A stretch of 64,000 bases of DNA from Flavobacteriaceae bacterium (GTDB lineage Bacteria > Bacteroidota > Bacteroidia > Flavobacteriales > Flavobacteriaceae), in the NCBI GenBank assembly GCA_028280265.1, contig JANQMD010000042.1, positions 1-64,000 of the forward strand, read 5' to 3'. Numbering within the stretch: position 1 is the first letter of the stretch; each line of letters opens with the position of its first letter. This document shows positions 26,563 to 35,852 of the stretch, piece by piece. The notes under the pieces were generated by a model that saw only the letters and a program-made list of their open reading frames with translations, had not been told where the DNA came from and searched no databases. The translations under genes were made by a program, and so were the position numbers.

Positions 26563-27732
26563 ATGAGGAGATTAATTATTGATGGGTCAAACTTGAGACA
26601 AGGAGGAGGAGTAACACATATAGTTGAACTTTTAAATAATAGTAATAGTAAGGAAATTGAAAAGAAGTTTGACGAAGTTATTGTTTTTAGTAATGAAAAT
26701 ACGTTATCCAAGATAAATGATAAACCTTGGCTAGTGAAGTCTAGTCATTATTTAATAAACAAAAATCTAATTTATATTTTAATTTGGCGTTTTTCTTTTC
26801 TTAATTCCTTTTTAAGAAAAGAAAAGAAAAAAAATAAATCAGTTTTATTAAATCCAGCAGGAACATATATTGGCTCTTTTAATCCCTATATAGGTATGTG
26901 TAGGAACATGCTAATTTTTGATAAAAATGAAAGCAATAGATATAAAGAGTTAAAATTGAAGTTAAGATTTCGAATTCTAAGAGTATTACAAATTTTCTCT
27001 TATCAAAAATCAAACTCTATTATTTTTTTATCAAGGTATGCAAGAAATATGGTTTCAGCATTATTAGATAAAAACTCTGTTCTTATGCCTGTTATTAAAC
27101 ATGGTGTGAATCAGAAATTTAAATATAAAGTTAAGCAGCAAAAGAAAATTCAAGGTTTTACACCTGAATCTCCATTTGAACTATTATACATTTCGACCAT
27201 TGATGTTTATAAACATCAAATACCTTTGGTTAAAGTTATTAAGAAGCTAAAAAAAGAAGGCTTTCCAGTTAAATTATCTTTAGTAGGACCGAGTTATAGT
27301 CCATATAATAAAAAGTTAATAAAAGAATTGAATTCAGATTTTTTATATGAAAGCTGTGTTGAACTTAAAGGAAGTGTTTTATATTCAGAAATTCAAAAGC
27401 TCTATAAAAAAGCTGATGCTTTTGTTTTTGCTTCAACATGTGAAAATATGCCAAATATTTTGATAGAAGCAATGTCTTCAGGGCTGCCTATTTTATGCTC
27501 AAATTTTCAGCCAATGCCAGAGTTTTTAGGGAATAATCATGAATTCTATTTTGATCCAACAAATAGTAATAGCATTTACACTGAATTAAAATATTTTTTA
27601 AAAAACCCGGAGTTGAGATTCCAATCTGCTGTTAAATCAAAAAATAAATCGAAGGAGTATAGCTGGAGAAAGTGCTCAGAAGAAACTTTTAAATTTATCA
27701 AAAAACAAGCAGATTTATTTTATTGTGAATAA
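26563..27732 (+). CDS. Glycosyltransferase family 4-like
   Basis: A 389-residue GT-B glycosyltransferase. Its N-terminus, DGSNLRQGGGVTHIVELL, is the nucleotide-sugar transferase form with a glycine-rich loop. The donor domain starts at FELLYISTIDVYKHQ and contains LSLVGPSYSPY, FVFASTCENMPNILIEAMS (the GT4 Glu motif) and GLPILCSNF. It is the first gene after the 444-base gap and has its own consensus promoter box. The acceptor is unknown. Confidence 0.85.
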   Translation: MRRLIIDGSNLRQGGGVTHIVELLNNSNSKEIEKKFDEVIVFSNENTLSKINDKPWLVKSSHYLINKNLIYILIWRFSFLNSFLRKEKKKNKSVLLNPAGTYIGSFNPYIGMCRNMLIFDKNESNRYKELKLKLRFRILRVLQIFSYQKSNSIIFLSRYARNMVSALLDKNSVLMPVIKHGVNQKFKYKVKQQKKIQGFTPESPFELLYISTIDVYKHQIPLVKVIKKLKKEGFPVKLSLVGPSYSPYNKKLIKELNSDFLYESCVELKGSVLYSEIQKLYKKADAFVFASTCENMPNILIEAMSSGLPILCSNFQPMPEFLGNNHEFYFDPTNSNSIYTELKYFLKNPELRFQSAVKSKNKSKEYSWRKCSEETFKFIKKQADLFYCE

Positions 27733-27749
27733 ATAATGGATTTAAAGAT

Positions 27750-28349
27750 TTGAGTAAGTCGATAGCTTTTTTTGATTTTGATGGAACTTTGACATCAAAA
27801 GACAGTTTAACAGAGTTCTACAAATATCTATATAAAAGAAATTTTTTTTATGCTTATTATTTAAGGAATCTAGCTTTGGTTGTCTTAGTCCAATTTAAAA
27901 TTGTTAGTTATTTCACTTTGAAAAAGAGAAGATTGAAATATTTAGTAAAAAAATTTCCTACACAGTTTCTCAAAGATGAGAGTCGCGATTTTTTTAGAAT
28001 ATTTATAGAAAATGAATTAAAAATTAAAGCTAAGACTAGAATTTTAGAATTGAAAAAGAGAGGTTTTAAAATAGTGATCGTATCTGCTTCTTTAGACTTA
28101 CTTCTATCTAATTTTGATAAAGAATTAAGTGCTGAAATAATTACGAATGAGCTAGAAGAGGTTAATGGTAATTTTACAGGGAATTTTATCAGAAATAAAG
28201 ACTGTAATTTTGAGGAAAAAGTGCACAGAATAAAAAGTAAATATGATATAGAAGATTATGAAGAAGTTCATGCTTATGGCGATAGCAAAGGAGACTTTGC
28301 CATGTTTGAATTAGCACATAAATCTTTTTTGAATTATTTTAAAGAATAA
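27750..28349 (+). CDS. HAD-IB (SerB-like) phosphatase
   Basis: HAD-superfamily hydrolase of 199 residues. Motif I is FFDFDGTLT (7-15), motif II is the Ser in IVIVSASLDLLL, and motif IV is HAYGDSKGDFAMFEL. The helical cap between motifs I and II places it with the HAD-IB group that includes phosphoserine phosphatase and PSPase-like enzymes of lipid and sugar pathways. The start is TTG at 27750; the upstream ATG at 27736 runs into a stop. It is followed after eight bases by the AMP-ligase. The substrate is unknown. Confidence 0.75.
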   Translation: MSKSIAFFDFDGTLTSKDSLTEFYKYLYKRNFFYAYYLRNLALVVLVQFKIVSYFTLKKRRLKYLVKKFPTQFLKDESRDFFRIFIENELKIKAKTRILELKKRGFKIVIVSASLDLLLSNFDKELSAEIITNELEEVNGNFTGNFIRNKDCNFEEKVHRIKSKYDIEDYEEVHAYGDSKGDFAMFELAHKSFLNYFKE

Positions 28350-28357
28350 GTGTAATA

Positions 28358-29665
28358 ATGACGGCGATTAATGTTATTAAAGATGTTTCTTTGACATTTC
28401 GAGGAATTTTAAAATATGTTACTTTTTTTAAAAACTCGTGTACTTGGAGTCAAAATAAAATCAAGCAATATCAATATAAGAAGCTTAAAAAACTTTTGAT
28501 ATCTGCTACTGACGTTCCCTACTACAGAAAGTTATTTGCTGAGATAGACTTTGATCCTACTAAGGACTTTAATTCCTTAGAAGATTTATCAAAAATTCCT
28601 ATTTTAACTAAAGATTTAGCGAAAAAAAATAAACACCTACTTGCGAATCCTAAATATACAAGAAGTTCTATTATCATGAGGACTTCGGGATCTACTGGTC
28701 AACCTTTTGAAGTGGATGTATATCATAAGGCTTGGATAGTAGAACAGGCTGTTGTATGGAGGCATTGGATTTGGTCAGGATATAGATTCAGGGACAAAAT
28801 GGCTATAGTAAGAAGTTATGTGCCCAAAAGGGAGGATGAACTTATAAAAAAGGACAGACTAAGAAACTTTATATTCTTTAGTCCTTTTCACATGAATGAT
28901 CAACATATGTCTTTGTATTTAAAGAGAATGATCAAAGAAAAAGTGAAAATCATTAGAGGATATCCGTCATCGGTTTTCTTATTAGCAAATTTTGTTCTGA
29001 GAACGAATCATGAAATTCCAAAATTAAAATTTATTCTAACCGCTTCTGAAGAACTCAAAGACCATGATAGAAAAGTTATTGAAAAAGCGTTTAAGGTTAA
29101 GGTTACAAATCACTATGGATTGGCTGAAGTATGTGTGATGATGGGAGATTGCGATGCTCACAATGGGTTGCACAATTATGACGATTACGGATACTTAGAG
29201 TTGCATGAGATAGGTGTAGAGAATGAACGAAAAATAATCGGAACCAATCTGCACAATCTGGCTTATCCTCTGATTAGATATGATACAGGTGATATCGCGG
29301 TACTCAAAGATGAAGATGATCATGGTGAATGCCCACATTCCTTTAATACTGTGGCAAATATCAAAGGAAGAGCAGATCAATATATTTTAACCAATGAAGG
29401 GTACAAAATACCAACAGTTAATTTTTATACACTTTTTGAGAGCTTCCAAGAGGTAATTAAGTGGCAAATTATTCAGAAAAAAGTTCATGAAATAGAAGTA
29501 AGGACTACCTTTGAATCTTTAAGTGAAAAAAGAAAGAAAGAGTTAGTTTCAGGCTTTTATAAAAGATTACCTAAAGACTTTGAAATTAATTTTATTGAAA
29601 ATAATGGGTTTATTCAAAAGAATGAAGGAAAAATAAATGCATTTATATCAGAAATAAAAAAATAA
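28358..29665 (+). CDS. CapK/PaaK-type AMP-forming ligase
   Basis: A 435-residue adenylate-forming enzyme of the phenylacetate-CoA-ligase/CapK group. It has the phosphate loop RTSGSTGQPFEV (108-119), a central NHYGLAEVCVMMGDCD and the ATP-binding YPLIRYDTGDIAVL. CapK-like proteins are frequent in capsule and O-antigen loci and are thought to activate a carboxylate, although their true reactions are mostly untested. The flanking SerB-like HAD and HisC-like aminotransferase suggest a small pathway for an amino-acid-like substituent. This functional link is inference. Confidence 0.75.
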   Translation: MTAINVIKDVSLTFRGILKYVTFFKNSCTWSQNKIKQYQYKKLKKLLISATDVPYYRKLFAEIDFDPTKDFNSLEDLSKIPILTKDLAKKNKHLLANPKYTRSSIIMRTSGSTGQPFEVDVYHKAWIVEQAVVWRHWIWSGYRFRDKMAIVRSYVPKREDELIKKDRLRNFIFFSPFHMNDQHMSLYLKRMIKEKVKIIRGYPSSVFLLANFVLRTNHEIPKLKFILTASEELKDHDRKVIEKAFKVKVTNHYGLAEVCVMMGDCDAHNGLHNYDDYGYLELHEIGVENERKIIGTNLHNLAYPLIRYDTGDIAVLKDEDDHGECPHSFNTVANIKGRADQYILTNEGYKIPTVNFYTLFESFQEVIKWQIIQKKVHEIEVRTTFESLSEKRKKELVSGFYKRLPKDFEINFIENNGFIQKNEGKINAFISEIKK

Positions 29666-29669
29666 AAAC

Positions 29670-30809
29670 ATGAATGTAATAAAGGAAAAATTTGAAAATT
29701 TGAAAAGTAAATCTGGATCTCATAGTCCTAGTATCAATTCAATATTAAAAGAAATACCAGAGATACAAATTGAAGTAGATGCATGTTTTTTATCGAACCC
29801 TTACGCAACTCAATTATTTCTTGATTATTTCAAGAATGATTTAATTAAGACTGGTAAGATAGATAGAGTATTGGAGTTTTATCCATCTCAAAACAATGTA
29901 ATTGCCAAATCAATATCCAAAAGTATCGGAATTGATGCTAAGAATATTTTCGTTTGCAACGGAGCAATAGAAGGAATTCAGGCAGTAATACACAATCTTT
30001 TACATGGCAAGCTATCCATACCGATCCCTACTTTTTCCAGTTATTATGAATATTGCCATAAAAACATAGAAGCTATTTACTACAATCTTAAAAAAGAAGA
30101 GGATTATGCTTTAAATCTAAAGAATTATTCTGCGTTCATAAAAGAGAATAAGATCAACAATGCGGTCATTATCAACCCAAACAATCCTAATGGATCTTAT
30201 ATTAGTTCAGAGGATTTAAAGGAGTTTTTAGAAGAGCATAGAGATTTAGATGCCATAATTCTAGACGAAAGCTTCATCCACTTTGCGTATGAAAATAGCA
30301 GTATGAGATTAAAGTCCATGCAGAACAGTATTTCAGATTATAAGAATTTATTTATTGTAAAAAGTATGTCTAAAGATTTTGGAATAGCAGGTTTACGATG
30401 CGGATACCTCTTGATGAATGAAGAATACGTATCTCAATTCTTAAGGAATGGTTACTTGTGGAATGTCAATGGAATAGCAGAATACTTTTTTACACTCTAT
30501 GGAAATGAAAAATTCTTGAAAGAATATGAAGATTGTAGAAAAAAGTACATCATGGAAACATTGTTTTTTGTCAACCAACTTACGGAACTAAAAAATATTA
30601 ATGTCTTACCTTCAAAAGCAAACTTTGTCTTAGTAGAACTAATAGACGGTAGAACTAGCGATGAGGTATCTGCAAAATTGTTAGTGGATCATGGCATATA
30701 TGTTAGAAATTGTAGTGACAAAATAGGATTAGATGGACAATATCTTAGAATTGCAGCAAGATCCTTTGATGAAAATCAAAAAATTTTTAGAGCCTTAGCT
30801 CAATTATAG
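29670..30809 (+). CDS. HisC/CobD-like class I/II PLP aminotransferase
   Basis: Fold-type I PLP enzyme of 379 residues. The phosphate segment is FVCNGAIEGIQAV (94-106), PLP contacts lie in NPNNPNG (169-175) and D199/E200, and Schiff-base K235 is in SMSKDFGIAGLRCGY. The pattern is closest to histidinol-phosphate aminotransferase and L-threonine-phosphate decarboxylase. It is separated by four bases from the CapK-like ligase. Neighbouring genes indicate a polysaccharide-related amine or amino acid rather than histidine. Aminotransfer versus decarboxylation cannot be decided. Confidence 0.75.
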   Translation: MNVIKEKFENLKSKSGSHSPSINSILKEIPEIQIEVDACFLSNPYATQLFLDYFKNDLIKTGKIDRVLEFYPSQNNVIAKSISKSIGIDAKNIFVCNGAIEGIQAVIHNLLHGKLSIPIPTFSSYYEYCHKNIEAIYYNLKKEEDYALNLKNYSAFIKENKINNAVIINPNNPNGSYISSEDLKEFLEEHRDLDAIILDESFIHFAYENSSMRLKSMQNSISDYKNLFIVKSMSKDFGIAGLRCGYLLMNEEYVSQFLRNGYLWNVNGIAEYFFTLYGNEKFLKEYEDCRKKYIMETLFFVNQLTELKNINVLPSKANFVLVELIDGRTSDEVSAKLLVDHGIYVRNCSDKIGLDGQYLRIAARSFDENQKIFRALAQL

Positions 30810-30821
30810 ATAAATTCTGAA

Positions 30822-32942
30822 ATGAAACAAATTATACAAGACCTTAAAAAAGGAGATACCATATTAGAAGAAGTTCCTGTGCCAAGAGTAAAAGCAGGAA
30901 GCGTGTTGATTAAAACTACACGTACATTGGTTTCTTTAGGAACTGAAAGAATGTTGGTCGATTTTGGGAAAGCAAACTTTATTCAAAAAGCCAAACAACA
31001 ACCTGATAAAGTAAAAATGGTAATGGATAAGGTAAAGACTGATGGTTTGCGTCCAACTATGGAGGCAGTATTCAATAAGTTAGGGCAGCCATTACCTTTA
31101 GGGTATTGTAATGTAGGTGAAGTCGTTGCTGTTGGAAAAGGAGTAACTGAATTTTCTGTAGGAGATCGGGTAGCTTCCAACGGAAATCATGCTGAATTTG
31201 TATGTGTTCCCAAAAATTTAGTAGCAAAAATTCCTGATAATGTAACTGATGAAGAAGCAGCGTTCACAGTTATTGGTGCTATTGGATTACAGGGAATTCG
31301 TTTGTTGAATCCAACCTTCGGAGAAACTATGGTGGTTGTAGGATTAGGACTTATAGGTCTTATCACAGCCGAATTATTACAAGCAAATGGATGTAATGTC
31401 ATTGGATTTGATTTTGATCCACAAAAGATTGCTATTGCCAAAGAAAAAGGAATTACTGCTGTAAACCCAGCAGACGGAACAGATCAAGTGAAATTTGTAG
31501 AATCTTTAACCAACGGAATTGGAGCTGATGGGGTGATTATCACAGCCTCGAATAAGAGTAATGAAATCATCTCTCAGTCGGCAAATATGTGTCGTAAAAG
31601 AGGAAGAATCGTTTTAATTGGTGTGATTGGATTAAACATTAGTCGAGCTGATTTTTACGAGAAAGAAATTTCTTTTCAAGTATCGTGTTCCTATGGCGCT
31701 GGACGATATGATGATGAATACGAACAAAAAGGGAATGATTACCCAATTGGATATGTTCGCTGGACAGAAAAACGTAATTTTGAAGCTGTACTCAATGCAA
31801 TTTCTAAAAAGAAACTTGATGTAAAGCCATTGATTACCGATAGAGTTCCATTGGATGAATATCAAAAGATTTATGGAGACATGTCGAACTCCAAATCGAT
31901 TGCCTCCATCCTTGAATATTCTTCAGAAAAAGAGCAGAAAAGAACTATTCAGTTAGTTGATAAAACCTTTGAAGGTCAGAAAGGAGTGATTGGAATTATT
32001 GGAGCGGGTAACTTTACTAGTTCTACTATCCTTCCCAACTTGAAGAAGGCAAATGCAAACATGAAATACATTGCCAGTTCAGGTGGTTTGTCATCTACCA
32101 TAATGGCAAAAAAGTATGGAATAACAAACTCTACGACAGATTACCAAGAAATGTTGAAAGACTCAGAAGTAGATCTTGTTTTGGTAACGACTCAGCATAA
32201 TATGCATGCAAAAATGACTTTAGATGTTATGCAAGCAGGTAAGAGCGTTTTCGTAGAAAAGCCTTTGGCGTTAACCAAAGAAGAGCTCGATCAGATCATT
32301 GAAGCGCATCAGTCAAAAAATGTGAATGTTTCTGTTGGGTTTAATAGAAGGTTTGCTCCCTTGGCCAAACAAATGAAAAAGTCCTTAGGTAATGGAACCA
32401 ATCCTATCAATATCGTAGCAACCATGAACGCTGGATTTATACCCAAAGATGTTTGGGTGCATGATATGGAAGTAGGTGGTGGAAGAATCATTGGAGAAGC
32501 CTGTCATTATATAGATCTGTGTTCCTATCTAACAGGTTCTAAAGTAACGGCTGTTTGTATGAATGCTATGGGTATAAATCCAGAAGAAAATACAGACAAT
32601 GCTAGTATCTTATTAAAATATGAGAACGGAAGCAATGTAGTGATCAACTATTTTGCCAACGGAAGTAAATCCTACTCAAAAGAAAGAGTAGAGGTCTACT
32701 CTCAAGAGAGAACCTTAATAATGGACAATTGGAGAAAACTAAAAGGGTACGGTTTCAAAGGATTCTCTAACACATCTTCAAAACAAGACAAAGGGCACTT
32801 CAATCAATTTCAAGCTTTAGTAGAACAACAGAAAAAAGGTGGAGGACCTATTATCACTTTTGATGAAATAGTTAACACAACAAAGGCTACCTTTGCTGCA
32901 ATTGATTCATTGAAGGAAGGAAAATGGATATCCGTAAAATAA
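30822..32942 (+). CDS. Two-domain oxidoreductase: MDR alcohol dehydrogenase fused to Gfo/Idh/MocA
   Basis: A 706-residue fusion. Residues 1-365 form a zinc-type medium-chain dehydrogenase (NVGEVVAVGKGV, GDRVASNGNHAEF, NAD motif GLGLIGL at 174-180). Residues about 388-706 form a Gfo/Idh/MocA oxidoreductase (GIIGAGNFTSS and the EKPLAL motif with EKP at 479-481). This bi-domain architecture recurs in O-antigen and exopolysaccharide loci, usually next to a heparinase-like gene, as here, where the downstream start overlaps its end by 19 bases. The substrate is presumably a nucleotide-linked or lipid-linked sugar; the reaction is not known with certainty. Confidence 0.85.
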   Translation: MKQIIQDLKKGDTILEEVPVPRVKAGSVLIKTTRTLVSLGTERMLVDFGKANFIQKAKQQPDKVKMVMDKVKTDGLRPTMEAVFNKLGQPLPLGYCNVGEVVAVGKGVTEFSVGDRVASNGNHAEFVCVPKNLVAKIPDNVTDEEAAFTVIGAIGLQGIRLLNPTFGETMVVVGLGLIGLITAELLQANGCNVIGFDFDPQKIAIAKEKGITAVNPADGTDQVKFVESLTNGIGADGVIITASNKSNEIISQSANMCRKRGRIVLIGVIGLNISRADFYEKEISFQVSCSYGAGRYDDEYEQKGNDYPIGYVRWTEKRNFEAVLNAISKKKLDVKPLITDRVPLDEYQKIYGDMSNSKSIASILEYSSEKEQKRTIQLVDKTFEGQKGVIGIIGAGNFTSSTILPNLKKANANMKYIASSGGLSSTIMAKKYGITNSTTDYQEMLKDSEVDLVLVTTQHNMHAKMTLDVMQAGKSVFVEKPLALTKEELDQIIEAHQSKNVNVSVGFNRRFAPLAKQMKKSLGNGTNPINIVATMNAGFIPKDVWVHDMEVGGGRIIGEACHYIDLCSYLTGSKVTAVCMNAMGINPEENTDNASILLKYENGSNVVINYFANGSKSYSKERVEVYSQERTLIMDNWRKLKGYGFKGFSNTSSKQDKGHFNQFQALVEQQKKGGGPIITFDEIVNTTKATFAAIDSLKEGKWISVK

Positions 32943-34510
32943 AGATACTCTTTCGTACACTTAAGTATCTCAAGTTTATTCAAATCTACTATCGAGTTTA
33001 CTACCTTTTTAGAAATAAATTCATAAGTAGAGAACCCAAAAAAAAGAATACGCCTCAATCTGAAGCTATTGTATGGAACGGAGGAATTTTATATTCCAAT
33101 CGTTATGCAAGTAACAATTCTTTTGAGTTTCTGAATATAAAGCATGAGTTTTCTGATCAGATTGATTGGAATTATGATGCGTATGGAAAACTCTGGACCT
33201 ACAATCTCAATTACTTCGATTTCTTGAATCAAATAGATATGTCCAAAGAGATAGGTTTGAACCTCATTCAAGATTATGTAAATAAAGATGCATTCTTGAA
33301 AGATGGTAAAGAACCTTATCCTATTTCTCTGCGGTTGATCAATTGGATGAAATTTTTATCCAAAAGTCAAGTGAAAAATGAAAAGATTGATGAGGTTTTG
33401 TATCATCATACAAGAATATTGGTTTTCAATCTTGAATATCATCTATTGGCAAATCACTTGCTGGAAAATGCTTTCGCATTGTTGTTTAGTAGCTATTACT
33501 TTCAGAATCAAAAGCTCTATTCAAAATCTAAGAAATTGTTGATTACTCAGTTAAACGAGCAGATTCTTAAGGATGGTGCGCATTATGAATTATCGCCTAT
33601 ATATCATCAAATTTTGTTTCATAGGTTGTTAGATTGTATTCAGTTAATTCTGTTGAATCCTTCATGGCAAAGTGATAATTTGCAAAGCTTTTTAGAAGAC
33701 AAGGCATCTGTAATGAAAAGTTGGTTGGAAAATGTGACTTATCAAAATGGAGATGTTCCCATGGTAAGTGATGCTGCTTTTGGAGTTGCACCAACGAGTA
33801 AGGAGTTACTAAAGTTTTCTAAAGAACTGAATGTAAACTCTTTCAATACGGTGCTTTCTGATTCGGGATATCGAAAAGTAACTCAGGATAATTTCGAATT
33901 GTTTATGGATATCGGAAACATCCAACCTAGCTATCAGCCTGGTCATACACATAGCGACACGTTTCATTTCGATCTTTACAAAGATCAAGAACCTATATTT
34001 GTAGATAGAGGAGTTTCTACTTATGAAAAGAATGAAAAACGCCAACAAGAAAGATCTACTTCTTCGCACAACACAGTAGTAATCAACAATGAAAATCAGA
34101 CAGAGGTTTGGGGAGGATTTAGAGTTGGTAAAAGAGCGAGGGTAATTAATATCTTTGAAGAAGAGAATCGTATAACAGCTGTTCACGACGGGTATAAAAA
34201 GTTAGGATTCTTACACAGACGAGTTTTTGATTGGAGAGATAGAAAGAACATTGTTATTGAGGATGATACACTCATGTCAACAAGTCAGAAGGCGATCGCT
34301 TTGTTTCATCTCCATTCAGACATTTGTAAGCCGCAAATTGATAAGAGTACTTTATATCTTAGCAAACAAAATATTTCAATTCATTTTCAAGGTTATACTG
34401 ATATTCGAATTGAAAAATACGATCAGCCAAAAGGGTTTAATAAAACCCAATCTGCTTACAAAATTATCGTTACTTTTGATCGCAATTTGGTAACGCAAAT
34501 TTCTGTATGA
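32924..34510 (+). CDS. Heparinase II/III-like protein (alginate-lyase-like)
   Basis: A 528-residue protein with an N-terminal alpha/alpha toroid (about 30-330; PISLRLINWMKFL, LLANHLLENAFALLF) and a C-terminal beta-sandwich beginning near the DSGYRKV segment. Its conserved PGHTHSDTFHFDLY motif is typical of the Heparinase_II_III domain. There is no signal peptide, so it appears cytosolic and is unlikely to be a secreted degradative lyase. In this context it may act on a uronic-acid-containing intermediate. The basic N-terminus RTLKYLKFIQIYYRVYYL is conserved in the family and supports the start overlapping the upstream gene. It overlaps the next gene by four bases. Confidence 0.78.
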   Translation: MDIRKIKILFRTLKYLKFIQIYYRVYYLFRNKFISREPKKKNTPQSEAIVWNGGILYSNRYASNNSFEFLNIKHEFSDQIDWNYDAYGKLWTYNLNYFDFLNQIDMSKEIGLNLIQDYVNKDAFLKDGKEPYPISLRLINWMKFLSKSQVKNEKIDEVLYHHTRILVFNLEYHLLANHLLENAFALLFSSYYFQNQKLYSKSKKLLITQLNEQILKDGAHYELSPIYHQILFHRLLDCIQLILLNPSWQSDNLQSFLEDKASVMKSWLENVTYQNGDVPMVSDAAFGVAPTSKELLKFSKELNVNSFNTVLSDSGYRKVTQDNFELFMDIGNIQPSYQPGHTHSDTFHFDLYKDQEPIFVDRGVSTYEKNEKRQQERSTSSHNTVVINNENQTEVWGGFRVGKRARVINIFEEENRITAVHDGYKKLGFLHRRVFDWRDRKNIVIEDDTLMSTSQKAIALFHLHSDICKPQIDKSTLYLSKQNISIHFQGYTDIRIEKYDQPKGFNKTQSAYKIIVTFDRNLVTQISV

Positions 34511-35712
34511 GAATACTCTTTTTAACCGATAATTTTCTGCCAGAAGTCAACGCTCCTGCAACACGTACATACGAACATTGCAAGGAGTGGGTAAAACAAG
34601 GAGTTGATGTAACTGTGATTACCTGTGTACCTAATTTTCCAAAAGGAAAAGTTTTTAAAGGTTATGAGAATAAGTGGAAACAAACTGAGTATATAGATGG
34701 AATAAGAGTAATACGAGTATGGTCGTTCATTGCTGCTAACAAAGGGTTTTTAAAAAGGACTTTGGATTTTATTTCGTATTCTATGACTTCCTTTTTAGCA
34801 GGATTGTTCATCAAAACTGATCTCATTGTTGCCACTTCACCTCAATTTTTTACGGCGCTGTCTGGAAAAGCTTTGGGCTTTTTTAAAGGGAAACCATGGG
34901 TAATGGAAGTTCGAGATTTGTGGCCAGAGTCTATAAAGACAGTTGGAGCAATGAAAGATAACTTAGTCATTAGATATCTCGAGTATTTAGAGAAAAAATG
35001 TTATCGATCAGCTCATAAAATCATAACGGTAACTGAATCCTTTAAAGTGGAAATTATTAACAAAGGAATTGATGGAAATAAAATTGCTGTTGTTAAGAAT
35101 GGGGCTAATTTAGATTTATTTCAACCTAAGGAAAAAGATCAAAAACTTATCAAAGAGTTGAATTTAGAAGGTAAAATTATCCTTGGATATATTGGAACGC
35201 ATGGAATGGCGCACAAGCTAGATTTTTTGATGGATTGCGCGAAAGAATTAGAGGATACCAATTATCACTTTTTATTCATAGGCTCTGGAGCAGAAAAAGA
35301 AAACCTTCTTAAAAAATTAGAGAAAGAAAAGATTCAAAATGTGACGATGTTAGAGAGTGTTTCTAAAGAGAAAATAGTGAAGTACTTGTCTATACTTGAT
35401 ATTTCGTTGATTAATTTAAAAAAGGATGATTTGTTTAAAACAGTAATTCCTTCAAAAATTTTTGAAAATGCAGCCATGAATATCCCAATTCTTATTGGGG
35501 TTGATGGAGAATCAAGGAGTATAGTTGAGGATTTTAAAGCAGGGCTTTATTATGAACCAGAAAATAAAGTAGACTTTCTTGAAAAATTAAGTTTTATTAC
35601 CAATAATTCAGAAAACCAAAAAATATACTCTATTGGGGGTGAAAATTTATCTAAGTATTATGATAGAAAAAGATTGGCAAGTCAAATGCTGGAATTTTTA
35701 AGAGAATGTTAG
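34507..35712 (+). CDS. Glycosyltransferase WbuB-like (GT4)
   Basis: A 401-residue GT-B enzyme. The N-terminus, FLTDNFLPEVNAPATRTYEH, and PNFPKGKVFKGYENKW are characteristic of the WbuB/FnlB-type transferases that act early in O-antigen repeat assembly. A central MEVRDLWPESI and donor-domain IGTHGMAHKLDFLM follow. The GT4 Glu is near FENAAMNIPILIGV. The ATGA overlap with the heparinase-like gene suggests coupling, and a promoter-bearing 140-base gap follows, so this probably ends a transcription unit. The sugar donor is unverified. Confidence 0.82.
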   Translation: MRILFLTDNFLPEVNAPATRTYEHCKEWVKQGVDVTVITCVPNFPKGKVFKGYENKWKQTEYIDGIRVIRVWSFIAANKGFLKRTLDFISYSMTSFLAGLFIKTDLIVATSPQFFTALSGKALGFFKGKPWVMEVRDLWPESIKTVGAMKDNLVIRYLEYLEKKCYRSAHKIITVTESFKVEIINKGIDGNKIAVVKNGANLDLFQPKEKDQKLIKELNLEGKIILGYIGTHGMAHKLDFLMDCAKELEDTNYHFLFIGSGAEKENLLKKLEKEKIQNVTMLESVSKEKIVKYLSILDISLINLKKDDLFKTVIPSKIFENAAMNIPILIGVDGESRSIVEDFKAGLYYEPENKVDFLEKLSFITNNSENQKIYSIGGENLSKYYDRKRLASQMLEFLREC

Positions 35713-35738
35713 TTCAAACAGTTATTGTTTAGAATGTT

Positions 35739-35769
35739 TTAGTAAGTATAGATATTTTTTCTATCTTTG
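35739..35769 (+). promoter_or_regulatory. Promoter upstream of the MraY/WecA-like gene
   Basis: TATCTTTG (35762-35769) matches TAnnTTTG exactly, with TTAG (35739-35742), one mismatch from TTTG, 19 bases upstream. Transcription would start near 35776, about 77 bases before the ATG. It would give the initiation and export genes their own promoter. Confidence 0.5.
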
Positions 35770-35852
35770 AGACACAAAAAGAACTGTCTCCTATTTTAAA
35801 TATTTAAGCTTTTGAACTTAAAATTAGAAAAAGTTAGATTTAAATTACTATT

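Noticed and set aside
33809..34186. 125-codon minus-strand frame opposite the heparinase-like gene
   Set aside because: Shadow of a well-supported coding sequence; no motif of its own.
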